The notes under the pieces are model-generated. The model saw only the letters and a program-made list of their open reading frames with translations, did not search any database and was not told the origin of the DNA. From Vespa crabro (taxonomy: Eukaryota > Arthropoda > Insecta > Hymenoptera > Vespidae), in the NCBI RefSeq assembly GCF_910589235.1, contig NC_060959.1:5329763-5393762 (forward strand): 64,000 nucleotides of DNA. The letters run 5' to 3'. The translations under genes were made by a program, and so were the position numbers. Position 1 is the stretch's first letter. The number at the start of each line of letters is the position of its first letter. This document shows, in pieces, positions 13,001-26,216 of this stretch.

Positions 13001-16000
13001 GGTCAAACTGATATCTGTATAATCTTGGTATGATACTTGGTAAATACTTATTTAATTCATCACTTGCTACACTAGCTATAGCTGCAAATCCAAATGCAGC
13101 ACCTTTCTTAGATGTCCAAACTGCATTATGATTAGCTAATCGCATAAAATAATAAACCAATTCTGGTTTTTGTAACTCAGTTGCAAGAGAGCATATTTCT
13201 CTATATGTTGATATATTACCACTGAAAACATAAATAGTTATTATTCATAGAAAATGTAAAAGTATGTTATTAAAATAACATTGGTAACACACAATTTGTC
13301 ATTAATAAATAAACTTGTCTTACCCACTAGGACTTTTTCCTAACTGGCCCTCTTCAAATAGTTTTGTATCACTTGTAACTTGTTGTACAGTTCTGCGACC
13401 TTGCATAAACTGCTCTAATATAGACGATACTAAAGAATTACGTTCTTCTTGTGTGCTATTAGCATGTACTAGACTAAGTCCCTTTGCTGCTAAATCCTGT
13501 ATTATATCTATTCATAAACGTGAATATATTACGTTATTTAAGTTTTCAATATATACCGTTTGTTTGTAGTTATTAAAAAAAAAATATTTACCACTGTCCT
13601 CAGAAAGAAATTCTATAAAAGCATGATGAATTGCTGATAATTTTGTTTTGATACAATCTCGTTGAACATTATGTTTTAATAGTGCTAACAACCATATGCA
13701 TGTTGCCTATAAAAAAAAAAATTGTAACTCAGTATGGCAAATCAAACAGAAAAAAAGAAAATACTATATCAAAATTATGCTTCATACCTGTCTGGAATTA
13801 GGATGTGGTATCTTGTACATTTTTAATAATTCATCTAGTACATATATTAAAAGTTCAATACTCTTGTTGCTAAATGAAATCTTATATTCACTAGGAAGAG
13901 TTGTCCATGCATCTCGTCCTTCTGGAGATGCCTGTCCCTGAACACAACATACTAGAGCTTCGCCCATAATTAAATGAATTTCTATATCCTTAGTCTATAA
14001 ATTAAAATATTATTATATAATATAAATAATATACTTAAATGCAATATTATAAGCAGTAAAAAATTACTCACTTCTTTCGCCATTGTAATTATTTTGTCTA
14101 TTATATATGTGGTGTGTGGAAAATCTTCTGCAACGCATATGTATCCTAAAGAGATCACTGCCTTTTCCTTCACCTGAAAAAGAATTTTTTTTAAATCTGA
14201 CAAAACAACAAAAATCTGTATCCTCATAAAATAATAAAACAAACCTTAGTCTTAATTTTTACATCAGTTACTATAGAAAACAGTGTTTCTGTAACTGCTT
14301 TTTTATTTAATTCATCATTTCCTTCTGCAGGTAATGGTAAAGGAAATGTTTTTCCTACAATACCAATAGCTTCAACTGCAGCATCCATAAGTAATGTTGT
14401 ACTTTCATGAAGAAATGTACCTAAAAATATAAATATAATTTATTAAAATAGTTTTTTGATAGAATTTATTTATCGTATATACGAACGTACATATAATTTT
14501 AACAACATGAATATACATCTCCCAATTGAGCAGATCGTCTCTATTTTCATTTCGTTTAATTATCAAATTCCTCTCTATCATAAAAGTTAAAGCCAATAAT
14601 GAACCATGCTGTGATTCTACATGTTTTTTCTTTATCATATCTATAATCTCCGAAATGTGTTTTTCGAAATCAACAGATGAAAAATTAGAAGTTATAACAC
14701 CATAGACTTTAGCAACCAAATATCTTACATCCGGTTTTGTAGATGTAAGTAAGGTACGGAGCCATGGTAATTCTTTTTCATAAATTTCTCTCATATAATT
14801 TGGAATACAACCAACAACTTCTAATAATGCTTGCAAAGAAGTTGAATCTGCAAAAACACCGATAAAACATATTAATAAAAATAATAATAATAATTATTAA
14901 TAAAAATATCTATTTTTATAAAGTATAATTCTCTCAAATATTATTCTTGAAAATAATACCTGCAGCAGCATGAGTGAGCAGTAAAATCATATCAAGATAA
15001 TAATTTAGAGCTCCTGGTTGAGTTTCATACAAATTTTGTAAATAACGTCCAATCATTGGAGTATATTCACATGGATGTTGTAGTGGCTCATTATATGTAG
15101 GTATATTAGCACTTTTTGCGAGACAAACGCGTAGATAATTAATTATCTGTAAAAAATACATATATGTAAAAGTAATATATGTTTTTATCATATAATTATT
15201 CGAATCTGAAAAAGTATACCTCTGAAAAGGTTGCAATATTAAATGGAAGCGTTTTACTTCCTATATTTATTTTTCCACCACTTGGCATAGACATTCTTAT
15301 TTGCATCTTTGAATGTATATAAGCTACAAGATCTGAGAAATCTGGTAGAACTGTTTGTTTGACATCTTGTTTATCATGACTATCACCGTCAGTTTTATTT
15401 ACACCGCTATATAGAGCTTTTACAGCTTCTGTACTTATTTCATGTTTGTTATCACCACATGATAAAAGTAGTAAATATCGTGATGGAGCATCATCAGGAG
15501 GAAATACTGTCGCGGCATAATGCATAGCCACAAACCTATATTTAAATAATAATAAATTATTTATGTATAATAATATTTATATCAATAAATGTGTATATAC
15601 ATACCTTACACTTGATTCTGGTGATTCTATATGAGATGACAATAAAGCATTCATCAAAGCTATGTTACTTTTATCTTCTCTATTGAGAATAAATGCAGAT
15701 GTTACAGATATTAACGCATCTCGCACTGTTCTTCGTAAATCTCCGTCAGTCTTAAATTTGAAAAAAAATATTATAATAAACAAATTTTATTAAATGTATA
15801 ACTGGAAAAATATTTGAAAATCTTGTAAAAAAATTATTTAATTAGTACTTACCGATACCAAGGTATCGAAAAGATTTTGTAACAAACTCAAATCTTTATT
15901 GATTAAAGAAGGTATTCTTTGGCCTAATTGTCCAATAATTGTATATGCCATAGGTTTATGAATATCTTCGCCTTCAGAAATTAATTTTATCATACCATTT

Positions 16001-18332
16001 AATATTACTCCTGCTACACGAACTAATGGTGTAAGACTACATCTTGAAAAAGAAAGAAACACATTCTTATATGTATGCATATTTACATAAATAACTTAAA
16101 TATAGAAATAAAATTTCCAAGTTAATGAAATAGACTTACTGCTGAACAATATTAGATGTAAATTGCAATGCTAATGATTTCAACTTTGAATTTGTATTTT
16201 TTCCATACAAAGAATCAAATACAACCTATAATTTAATATAAATATCACACTATTAATATTATATAAGATTTCAATTATATAAATAATTGTTAACAATTAT
16301 TTATAATATACCTGAATGCATGAAGGAATAATAAAACCTGATTTAGTTAATCGACAAAGATAATGTAATACTTTTAGTCGAATACGAGTACTAGCAGGTA
16401 ATCGTTTCATTTCAGGTTTAATTTCCTTTTGTGTTGCTAAACCATCAGTACCTAAGAATAATGTATAAAGTGGTGCAGCTATTTGCATTGAGGACCAATC
16501 TAAAGAACTGAAACATATATATACAAATACTGAAACAAACAAAATTAAATACAAGAACTACAATAAAATTTTGTACATACCTTACAATTTTTTTCAATTC
16601 TAAATCTGCCATATTAGCAACACTAAATCTAGTATCTGCAGCTGCAACAACCAAATGTATAAAAATATCTGAGTCAGGAAAAAATCCACTAGAAATAAAT
16701 TTAACAATTCCCAATTTGGTTTGTTCCAGCTGTTCAGCAGTAGGTGGATGTTCACCTATAACTCTCTTGAATGCATATTCACTTAATCCAGGTGGAACAG
16801 GAAATTGAGGCCAATCAACTGTTTGATTCAATTGCTGATTTTCACTTTGTCCTACCGATCTAATATTATATCAATGTTGTTTATCATATAAAATGTATAA
16901 TAATTAAATTAATAATAGTACAACAATCCTGCTTACCCATAAGGTAACAATAGTACATCGAGCATAAAGTTGATCAATTGTTTTGATACATAAGGTTTAT
17001 CTTGTAAACCAAGTAAAGATGTTCGCTTATCAGGGTCTGCAGGAATATTAATATGTCCTAAGGCTGGCATTATTATTAGCATTAAACTAAAAGAATTATA
17101 TATACATATATATAATGAAACAGTGTAATTTTCTTTTTATCTATCACATGCATTAATAATTATATATTGACAAACCTATCTTGATGGGATAAAGGTTTTC
17201 CATCAATAGCATTTAATACACTGGGAATTAATTCTGCTTGCTTTTTCATTTCCATACGTGGATATCCCAATTTTATATATATAATTGTAAAATTCTGAAA
17301 ATAATATTATACTCATTAGATATTATTTTATCATTAAAGAACACATATAAATAAAAATAACATACAATTACAAATGAACTAGCAGCTGGATCCTGATACT
17401 GCAACAATAATGCTTCAACTGGTAACTGCACTTGAGGTCTAGTTTTTACCCTTCTATTGATATGAATTAACAACTCCATTACTTTTTTTCTAACACCTTC
17501 CTGTGCACTGGACAATTTGAGCAATACCGGTGGTAGGAATTTACAAACAGATGCTTGTAATTGTTCATCTGTATCTGCTGATCCCAGCCGAAGGAAAACT
17601 CTTTCAAGCAAAACTTTAATCAAACAATATTAATTAATTACAGAAAATACTTAATTGATATATGTACATTTTATTAAACTTTATGAAAACACAATTAACA
17701 TGATTCATAATCCATTGGATAATTTCTATAGTACTAATGATTATATATATACATATTTTTCAAATAAATTAAAAATTCAGTTTTATCAACTTTAAAATAA
17801 AATAATTTTATATATAATGTGTAACAAATTAAATAATTACCATATATAAAAACAATAATACAAAAAGAAAATATTTAATTTAATCATAAAGTAATAACAC
17901 TATACAATAACGTAAATTTTGTCGAATATTTAAATGTGAAAATTATAAATAAAATCATAAATAAACACTGTATTGTAACACTAAACTTGATCTGTTTGAC
18001 AGTTGAGAAGGCACGTGTTGAAATGAAGATGTAGCAGCTGACAAGGGTAAGGAGAGGGAGAGATGTGAATTGAGAAACTATTGAACAGAACCTTCACGGA
18101 AAATGATAGGTTTGAAGTTGCCTTTTTACAGGGCGGCATGACAATTGACTTTCTTTTTTACGTTAAAAAATGCTTTAAAATACTAATTTTGCTTGTTATA
18201 GTTGTCCATTTAAATAACCCAATGAATGACTTCCGAAATAATAAGGAACACAATGAAATTAATTCCTTATATACCGAATAAACCTAATTTTTTTCAGGAC
18301 TACTCACTCAGCTCGTCCGTAGCTGCTGCCAT
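10051..18332 (-). CDS. ECM29: Proteasome adapter and scaffold protein ECM29
   Basis: Giant HEAT-repeat protein that tethers or quality-controls 26S proteasomes in the cytoplasm (family knowledge). I assembled 28 coding exons with matching phases: 18308-18332, 17366-17613, 17176-17294, 16937-17086, 16581-16859, 16312-16507, 16140-16225, 15853-16042, 15605-15750, 15220-15535, 14960-15146, 14491-14847, 14245-14420, 14072-14173, 13788-13994, 13592-13706, 13324-13507, 12933-13221, 12625-12858, 12210-12554, 11982-12138, 11740-11898, 11531-11662, 11145-11454, 10841-11024, 10631-10766, 10326-10535, 10051-10253. They total 1813 residues (human about 1845). Diagnostic stretches are LLERVFLRLG near the N-terminus, LLKLSSAQEGVRKKVMELL, and VQLPVEALLLQYQDPAA. 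The ATG lies in a 25-base exon encoding MAAATDEL; with one base of the next codon it joins to ...ILLERVFLRLG, matching the family start. All introns are short except the first (about 700 bp). Confidence 0.95.
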
Positions 18333-18945
18333 TTTGAAATAGTGTATGAGAGAAAGCGGATGACATCGAGAAACGAGAAATGTCGCTGAATTTTGCAATT
18401 AATCGTTTTATGTCGAATCACTATCTATGTACTTTGACTAAACATATGCAAATTAATGTACTTCGTTTCACAACACAAAATACAATAACAAAATTTTGAT
18501 CTTTTCGTTTATTTGTTTGATCAGTACAATGTACTTAATCTTATACGAATGCTTAAAAAATAAAATTATAAATGTAAGACGTCATCCTGAACAACACAAT
18601 TATCTACAACTAATTATAGTCATCGTAATAATGGTTATTTTATTTTTTTATGTTTTTTTATAAATTACAAACTTTATTCAAAGAATGTTTATTATTTAAT
18701 AACATTTAATATGGTTTTAAATTGAGGTTAACTATCGATTTAAGCTTTTATTTTTTATCTTACAAATTATTGCAGATAATTTTATTAAAAAAAGAATTTA
18801 AAACAAAAAATAGCCCTTTCTTAGTACTTTAATTTCTTTTCCTTTTTTTTTATATTTTTACAATAGTAAAATTAATCTATTTAAATAAAAATATTAATTT
18901 CTACATTTTTTAACTGTTTCAAAAGAAATAAAATAATATTATAAT
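18333..18945. other. ECM29 upstream region
   Basis: AT-rich DNA between the ECM29 start codon and the 3' end of the next minus-strand gene. It should hold the ECM29 promoter and the 3' UTR of the cysteine-rich gene. No coding exon seen. Confidence 0.55.
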
Positions 18946-20148
18946 TTATAATATATTTATAAATATTATTACAATTATAAAATTGATAGAGGTATTACAA
19001 GATGACTTGGAATTCATAAGGTCTGGCATAGGATCTGAAACAACTGGATCCTTGTATACATTGGGACAGTTAGTCTGAAAGGAAATTTAACATTTTATTA
19101 AAAATTCAAAACTTGTTAAAAATTATATTCCATACTAAATATATAAACCTAAATATATTCTTACCCAAATAACAGCAGTTATAACTTGTACAACGAGTTC
19201 CTTAAGAATTTTTGCAGCTTCGATACCACATAACACGGCAGTTAATGTATAGTAACAATCAGATATAGCTTTAAATTGGCTAGGAATAAATTATGATATT
19301 TACACATGAAATAAAATATTATATATAAACGCAAATTGTTTATATACATACTCGCACAAGTCATGAATTTCCATATTTTCTGTCCAATCTGTTGGTCCTA
19401 CACAGTCCAAATATTCATCATGGAGTTCTTGATAACATTTCATATATTTTCTGAATACTATTTCATTCAAATTTGTTTATTATTCTTTCATGTTATGTAT
19501 ACTTAATATTTACACTTCTTAGAGGACTTACTAGACTGATAATTTTCATATACACAAAGTTTACTGTTTAGTACTCTTAATCCTGCTATAAGTTGCATAT
19601 ATAAGTGATCTTCTGGCAAGGGTGTACATGCTTGCATTACATTATCAATTGAATCAAGACTTTCAACTATTTTCCTTTAAAATAGAAAAATAGATCATAT
19701 ATATCATCTTTTATTTACAAATATTTGTCATTTCATTAAGATCACATGGCCTACAAACCTACAAAAATATTCAATGTCCTTGTATGAAGCAATTAATAAT
19801 ATACTTTCTGGATTAATAACTTGTAGTTTAGCCAGGTAAAATAATATCTGGTCCTCATCGCATTTAACTTTTTTATCTAATGCTAATGTGCAATAAATAT
19901 ATTTTAGGTTATCAAACAATAAAATCTTACTAATAAATTAAAAACTATTTACTTTTATGTATAACAATTTTTGTATGAGAAGAATAACTAGTTTCTTCAT
20001 ATTCAATAGTACTGCCTAATTGTGAATAATCAAATTCAGGATCCATGTTATAATCCTCATATATTTCAGTTTGAGCATAGTATTCTGCAATAAAAATTAT
20101 AAAAATAAAATAAACAGCAAATAATATATGCCAATGTACAATTTCCAT
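18946..20148 (-). CDS. Secreted or membrane-anchored cysteine-rich protein, uncharacterised
   Basis: Six exons with consistent phases: 19953-20148, 19759-19882, 19532-19674, 19352-19457, 19165-19279, 18946-19074. They encode 270 residues. The N-terminus has a clear signal peptide (MEIVHW then a run rich in Ile, Phe, Val and Ala, to about residue 25), followed by an acidic, Tyr/Glu-rich linker (28-58). The body (about 65-240) has regularly spaced cysteines in predicted helices, including YFCRKIV, VMQACTPL, LNSKLCVYE, MKCYQELHDEYLDC, HDLCDQF, SDCYYTL and VLCGIE. The C-terminus is a short hydrophobic segment with no basic tail (NFIIVIIFINIL), resembling a GPI-attachment signal. The disulphide-rich helical pattern recalls insect hemolymph-glycoprotein-like families, but I cannot assign one. 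It lies head-to-head with AGL. Confidence 0.75.
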
Positions 20149-21747
20149 GTAATATTTTTCGTTTAATTGTCCTCATTCAAATTCTCGTTGACAAAAGATT
20201 AAATTAAAAATTACCGCCACATTATGATATTTCTTTGAAGTTGTCAAGCTTATATTTTAATTTTTATTTAAATATCGATGTATATACTCTTAAACATATG
20301 CGCACACATATAACACACACTTTTTATCTTTTTATAAAATTTATATCATAATTACAATTATACATTAAAAATATATTGATTCTTGCATTTTTACACATAC
20401 ATGAATGCATGATAAATGTTTTATATGTTTTCATGGTTATATAAGTATTTTTTGTAAAAATTATGTTTCATTATATGTATGTTTGGAATGTGAAATGCCA
20501 ATAATACAAATTTCAAATTTAGTCACGTGAAGTTGCCGCAACATGCAACCAATGAAAAAAGCCGAATTTTTCGTATAAAGTCCTTCTATCGTCTGCTAGG
20601 TCCGTATTTTTAAGATGAACCACGTTTCTATTTCGTGACCTTCAAGATCTGTATATCAAAATAAAGGTCAAATTAAATCTTTTTTATTTCGACGTAAATT
20701 ATTAATGATCAGGTGAATTATGTGTATTATCGTTAATTATAAGTTATTTGAGTAATATTATTTCGCTTGTTTATTTACGATTTTTAAATATTTTTAAATG
20801 ATGTTGAATGTCATGACCGACCTTGTGCTTATTTAGTTGTTTGTTTCGTTTGAATTGGCTTTTAGTGATATTCTTAGCTGACATGAAAATGGTATCATTT
20901 AAATGAAATTATCTTGTTAAGTCATAAAAATACTAATCCGAATGTATATGTGCGTATATAGACATACATTTTAAAATAGTATATGTGTCTATTAAGTATA
21001 GAACTTTAATCACTTGTTGCTTTTACTTTCTGTTAAATTCTTGGGCAACATAAGTGATTATATTAATTGGATTGAAATTAATAAGAAAAAAAAATAATTT
21101 TTATTTTTTTATTAATAATTTTTGTGTTTTTAAAATAAAATAACTAAATAATAAATGGATTTTCTTATGTCAGGTATAGTAAAAAATTATATTTATTTTT
21201 ATTTAGATTATTTTATGGTATTATAGACAAAAGCAAGAACATATATTATATTAAAAACTAAATATTACATATTCAAGTATTTATTTTATATATATCTTTT
21301 ATATATATATTTTTAAAATTTTATAATCGAATTATGTTTAAGCATTATTATATAAATTATAAAACATTAACAATGTTTATCAGTATTATATTCATTAATT
21401 TACTACTATATACTTGTTATGTTTCTTATCTTTATTTTTATAAGAAATAAACATGTAAAATATATTTTTATAAGAAGTAAAATGTTTACTATTTATCACT
21501 TTTATTGTATATTCTTTCTGATGTTGCAAATTTGCATATTTTCTTTGAGTTACAGATATTATGTATGTAAATATATATTATGGATGATTACTACAACATA
21601 TCTGTTATAGGTAATGCAATGTGAAAATCCTCTACTATTCTAAAGCATAGTAAAAACAACATTGCAGCTGATTAATAAAGACTCATTTATGTACAGATCT
21701 TATGTAAAGCTATAGTTATAACTTAAATAATCTATTTATTTTTAACA
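20149..21747. other. Head-to-head promoter region and AGL 5' region
   Basis: AT-rich DNA between the divergent cysteine-rich gene and AGL. A patch around 20520-20700 is less AT-rich and contains a CACGTG E-box-like site (near 20524) and CCAAT (near 20549). It is the best promoter candidate for either gene. The remainder is probably untranslated leader or first intron of AGL. Confidence 0.4.
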
Positions 21748-21870
21748 ATGGATTCAATGCTTGCAATAAAGCATTTTTTTGGAAATGCAGTACAAATGCT
21801 TATGAGGAAATTTAAGAGCTTTTTACAACATCTATGTAAATGCCGCTATTTGAGGTTTCTCTTGTCTTGT
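21748..21870 (+). CDS. AGL: Candidate alternative first coding exon of AGL (long N-terminus)
   Basis: An ATG at 21748 opens 41 codons that run exactly to a consensus donor (TCTTGT, then GTAAGTTT) at 21871. The exon ends in phase 0. The AGL acceptor at 22574-22575 opens in phase 0 as well (GCA ATA GAT AAA AAT ATG), so joining the two adds 46 residues before the core ATG. The encoded peptide is cationic and hydrophobic, with only one acidic residue (Asp2) and a Cys cluster at its end (LCKCRYLRFLLSC). That suggests targeting or lipid modification. Predicted from splice sites and frame only; transcript evidence is needed. Confidence 0.45.
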
Positions 21871-22022
21871 GTAAGTTTTGACATACATGATATAGTGTGT
21901 GGATGTAAAAATATCATCAATATTTATCAAATTCTTTTATATCTGATATAAAATTATTGTTATGTTTTTAATAACAACAATCTTTTTAAGTGCGATTATT
22001 ACTTTAAAAATTAACAAATCTT

Positions 22023-22076
22023 ATGGCAGGAAGTATTTCTCTTATCCATCCACTAGATCATAGAGTTGTAATCCAA
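22023..22076 (+). CDS. AGL: Candidate alternative first coding exon of AGL (short N-terminus)
   Basis: An ATG at 22023 opens 18 codons (MAGSISLIHPLDHRVVIQ) that end in phase 0 at a donor reading GTATGT at 22077. Splicing to the phase-0 acceptor at 22576 adds 23 residues before the core ATG. It lies about 150 bp downstream of the other candidate first exon, and the two would be mutually exclusive. Seen in sequence; usage is inference. Confidence 0.45.
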
Positions 22077-22590
22077 GTATGTAGAGTAAGAATAGCTTCA
22101 AGCTTTATGTATGTTCATGCAGCAGAACTGTGTAATGTAATACCATGCGTTTTGCACGCTCTGTAGCTTCTTTGTGCCAATAACTTATATTAAGGCTCAT
22201 GTCAGTCAAATGCTTGTCTATTTACTACGTTTAACTTGTAAGTACTAATCCTCTAGGTAAACATTTTCTTCATAAATACATTTTGTGGAAGCACTGAATT
22301 TATAATATATATATAAAGTATTTTTGATTGTGTTTCTTAACTTATTTTGTATTATACTTCTAATAATAAACATAAAAACATATTTCTAATAATAAAACAT
22401 TCGTTGGAAGTAAATTTGTGTAGCAATAAATATTTGTGCTGTGTTATAATATAAAATAGTGTAATATTGTGTGGAAATGGGCAATTGCTATTAGTGAAGC
22501 TTTATTACACCAAATAATCTTTTATTTGTTTTACTAATAATTGTAATTATTTTTGAGATTTAATACTATTTTTAGGCAATAGATAAAAAT

Positions 22591-25500
22591 ATGACTGAAC
22601 GTGGTCCATCTGCAGAGAGCCAGGACTCTCAACAAGTAAGAGTCTTGACTCTAAATAAAGGAGAACATCTTGATGGAATTTTATATAGACTTAAAAAAGG
22701 TATATATTTAATATAATTAAAGAATAATCTTATTATTTTTTATTTTGAAATTGAAACTAATTAATTTTTATTTAGGATGGAAAGTGGAATTCAAGCTTGG
22801 AGCTTCTCTTCTTGGGAAGACACTTGATGTTTTTACTAATCATCCATTATCAAATGATCAGAAATTTGAAAGACACACATATTACCAGTTACCTTGGATA
22901 AATGATTCCGCTAATTTACTTCTAACTTTACCCGGTTCCTTTCATTATTATGTTATGGATTCTGGGTAAGATTTTAATATGCAGATGATTATTTCATAAT
23001 TTTTATAAACTGTTAATAGTACTGAAAATAATAAATAAAACTGCCATAGTATAATAAATAAATTGTAAATAGTACTGAAATACTATATTAATAAATTTGT
23101 TTATAGTACTGAATCAAAAATAAAAGCCATTGCTTCTGGATATTTGATGGTGGATCCTGAATTGAAAGTTGGTGAACGTGGAGAATTATTACCATTAGAT
23201 TGTATTCAATGTCAAACTGTACTGGCAAAAAGTTTAGGACCCTTTTCCACTTGGGAAAATAAATTACTAGTGGCTCGTAACTCTGGATATAATGTTATAC
23301 ATTTTACACCAATTCAGGTAATTGATATCTTTTATTAAACTTTATTCAATATATAACATCTATAAAAATATGTATATTATAGGAATTAGGATTGTCTAAA
23401 TCATCCTACAGTTTAAGTGATCAATTAAAATTGAATCCTCTCTTCAATGATGGAGACACAGTAATTACTTTTGACGATATTGATGAATTTATAAATAAAA
23501 TTCGTAATGAATGGAAAGTAAGTTATATTTATAATCCAAAAGAGTTCCTAACACATAACTATATTTCTATATATCACTTTAATTAATTATAATTCTGTGT
23601 TATAGATGTTAAGTATATGTGATGTTGTTTTAAATCATACAGCAAATGAAAGTCCCTTCTTAGTCTCTCATCCAGAATGTACATACAACTGTCTTAACAG
23701 TCCTCATTTACGTCCTGCATACATTTTAGACGCTGCTTTATTTGAATTAACAATTCAGGTTGCTTCTGGAGAGTGGGAATTTAAAGGTATTCCTACAGTA
23801 GTTGAAACTGAGGATCATTTAAATGTAAGTATTGTATCTTTGTTAATATTTGAGTATTAATTAATTATAAATTTTTTTCTAAAGATACAATATCTTTAAA
23901 AAAAATTGATTAAATATAGGATTTAAATGTACAACTGCATTAATTTCTCTAATTTTCAGTCTATTCGTCATGCTCTGCATTCATATTTTTTACCACTTGT
24001 AAAAATTCATGAATTGTATATATTGGATATTAATGAAACAATAGCAGAATTTTTAAATTTAGCACGAACTCAAATCCCTCAAGATGTTAATGAATTACCA
24101 ACAGAAGACATATCAGTAATAAAAGATCCTAAATTTCGTAGATTAAAAGCAACTATAGACATGCCACTTGCTCTTAAAAAATATAATACATATAGGTAGT
24201 AATTGTATTTTTTAATATACCGTAATTAATATTTAAAATAATATTATTTAATTCAAGAAACAAATTTGTTTCATAGAGCTGATAGTTTTGATGAGGAAAC
24301 TCGCTTGAAACGTTGTGCAGAAGATCTTAGAAAAAAATTACAAGAACTTAATGATGTAATTATAAATGAAATTCAAAATCATTTGAATGCAGCTGTTGAA
24401 AATACAGTTGCAGGTATACGATATTTTAGAGTGCAGGCAGATGGACCCAGGCTTAAGGAAATTAGTGAAAGAAACCCGCTTGTACCTCGGTAATTTCAGA
24501 GTAAAAAACATAATAAAGTAAATATAAATGAAATAAAACAATATTGTTATAATGAATTCTATTTTATAGATATTTTACTGATTATGGAACTCCTAAATCA
24601 TTAGTTGAAAGAGAAGCAACAATGTTTTCAGAGGCTGGTTGTTATCTGATGGTTCATAATGGATGGGTTATGAATGGTGATCCTTTAAAGAATTTTGCTG
24701 ATCCTGATTCAAATATCTATATTCGAAGAGAACTTATCGCATGGGGTGATAGCGTAAAGCTTAGGTAATGAAGTACATTGTATTATTAATTGTTTCATTT
24801 TTGAATATGTTTTTAAATATTAATTATTATCGCAGATATGGTGAAAAACCAGAGGATTCTCCTTTCTTGTGGGATCATATGACAAAATATGTAGAGCAAA
24901 CTGCCAAAATTTTTGATGGTATACGTCTTGATAACTGTCATTCTACACCTATTCCTATTGCTGAGGTATATCAATATTTTCATTTTTTGTTTTATTTTTT
25001 TTATTTTTTAATAAAAAATTAGTTCGAGTTTATTGATTATAAAATATTAAATTTTTGTCTAGCACATGTTAGACGCTGCTCGTCAGATTCGTCCTGATTT
25101 GTATGTAGTTGCAGAACTATTTACGAATTCTGATCAAAAAGATAACATTTTTGTTAATCGTCTTGGCATTACATCTTTGATCAGAGGTATGATAATATTA
25201 AATTAGAAGAAATATTTTAAATATTTTTCTTTTTTATGTTTTTTATAAATTGAATTATACTCATATATATAATGTAGAGGCAATGTCTGCATGGGACAGT
25301 CATGAGGAAGGACGATTAGTTTACCGATATGGAGGAGAACCCGTTGGAGCTTTTTTGCCATCACGTAAACGACCGTTAGTACCATCTATAGCTCATGCTC
25401 TTTTCTTGGATCAAACTCATGATAATCCTAGTCCAATCGAAAAACGAAGTGTTTTTGATTTACTTCCAAGTACTGGACTTGTATCAATGGCATGTTGTGC

Positions 25501-26160
25501 TAGTGGAAGCAATCGAGGATATGATGAATTAGTACCGCATCATGTAAGTCTTCTAAATTTGCTAGGAAGTGCAATAAACAATAACAGAAACAAAATTTAT
25601 ATATTATTGAATGAATTACAAAATTATAGATTCATGTTGTTGATGAAACAAGACAATATGCATCATGGACAGATGATGATAATTTGGCAGATGGTATAAA
25701 ATTTGTAAATCATCAAAACGGTATAATTATAGCTAAAAGGGCTTTGAACGAACTACATTATACTCTTGGCAAAGAGAAATTTTCCCAAGTGAGTATATTT
25801 ATATAATATCTCATAAAATCATATTAAAATTATTATTCATTATTTTACTAACTTATTTTACATTTTTATAGGTATTTGTTGATCAAATGGATACTGATGT
25901 AGTTGCAGTAACAAGGCACTCACCTTCTACTCATGACAGTGTCGTTTTAGTTGCCTTTACAGCATTCAAACATCCTGACCCTAATGCTAATGATTTGAGA
26001 AGATATATAAAGCCATTAAGAGTAGAAGGTGTTGTAGAAGAAATCATTTTGGAAGCTTCATTATCACACAGTGGAACAAAGTAAAACATTTTATTTTATT
26101 ATATAATGAAATTATATTAATTAATTTATTTTATAATATAATGAAAATATAATATATAAC

Positions 26161-26216
<56 letters not shown>

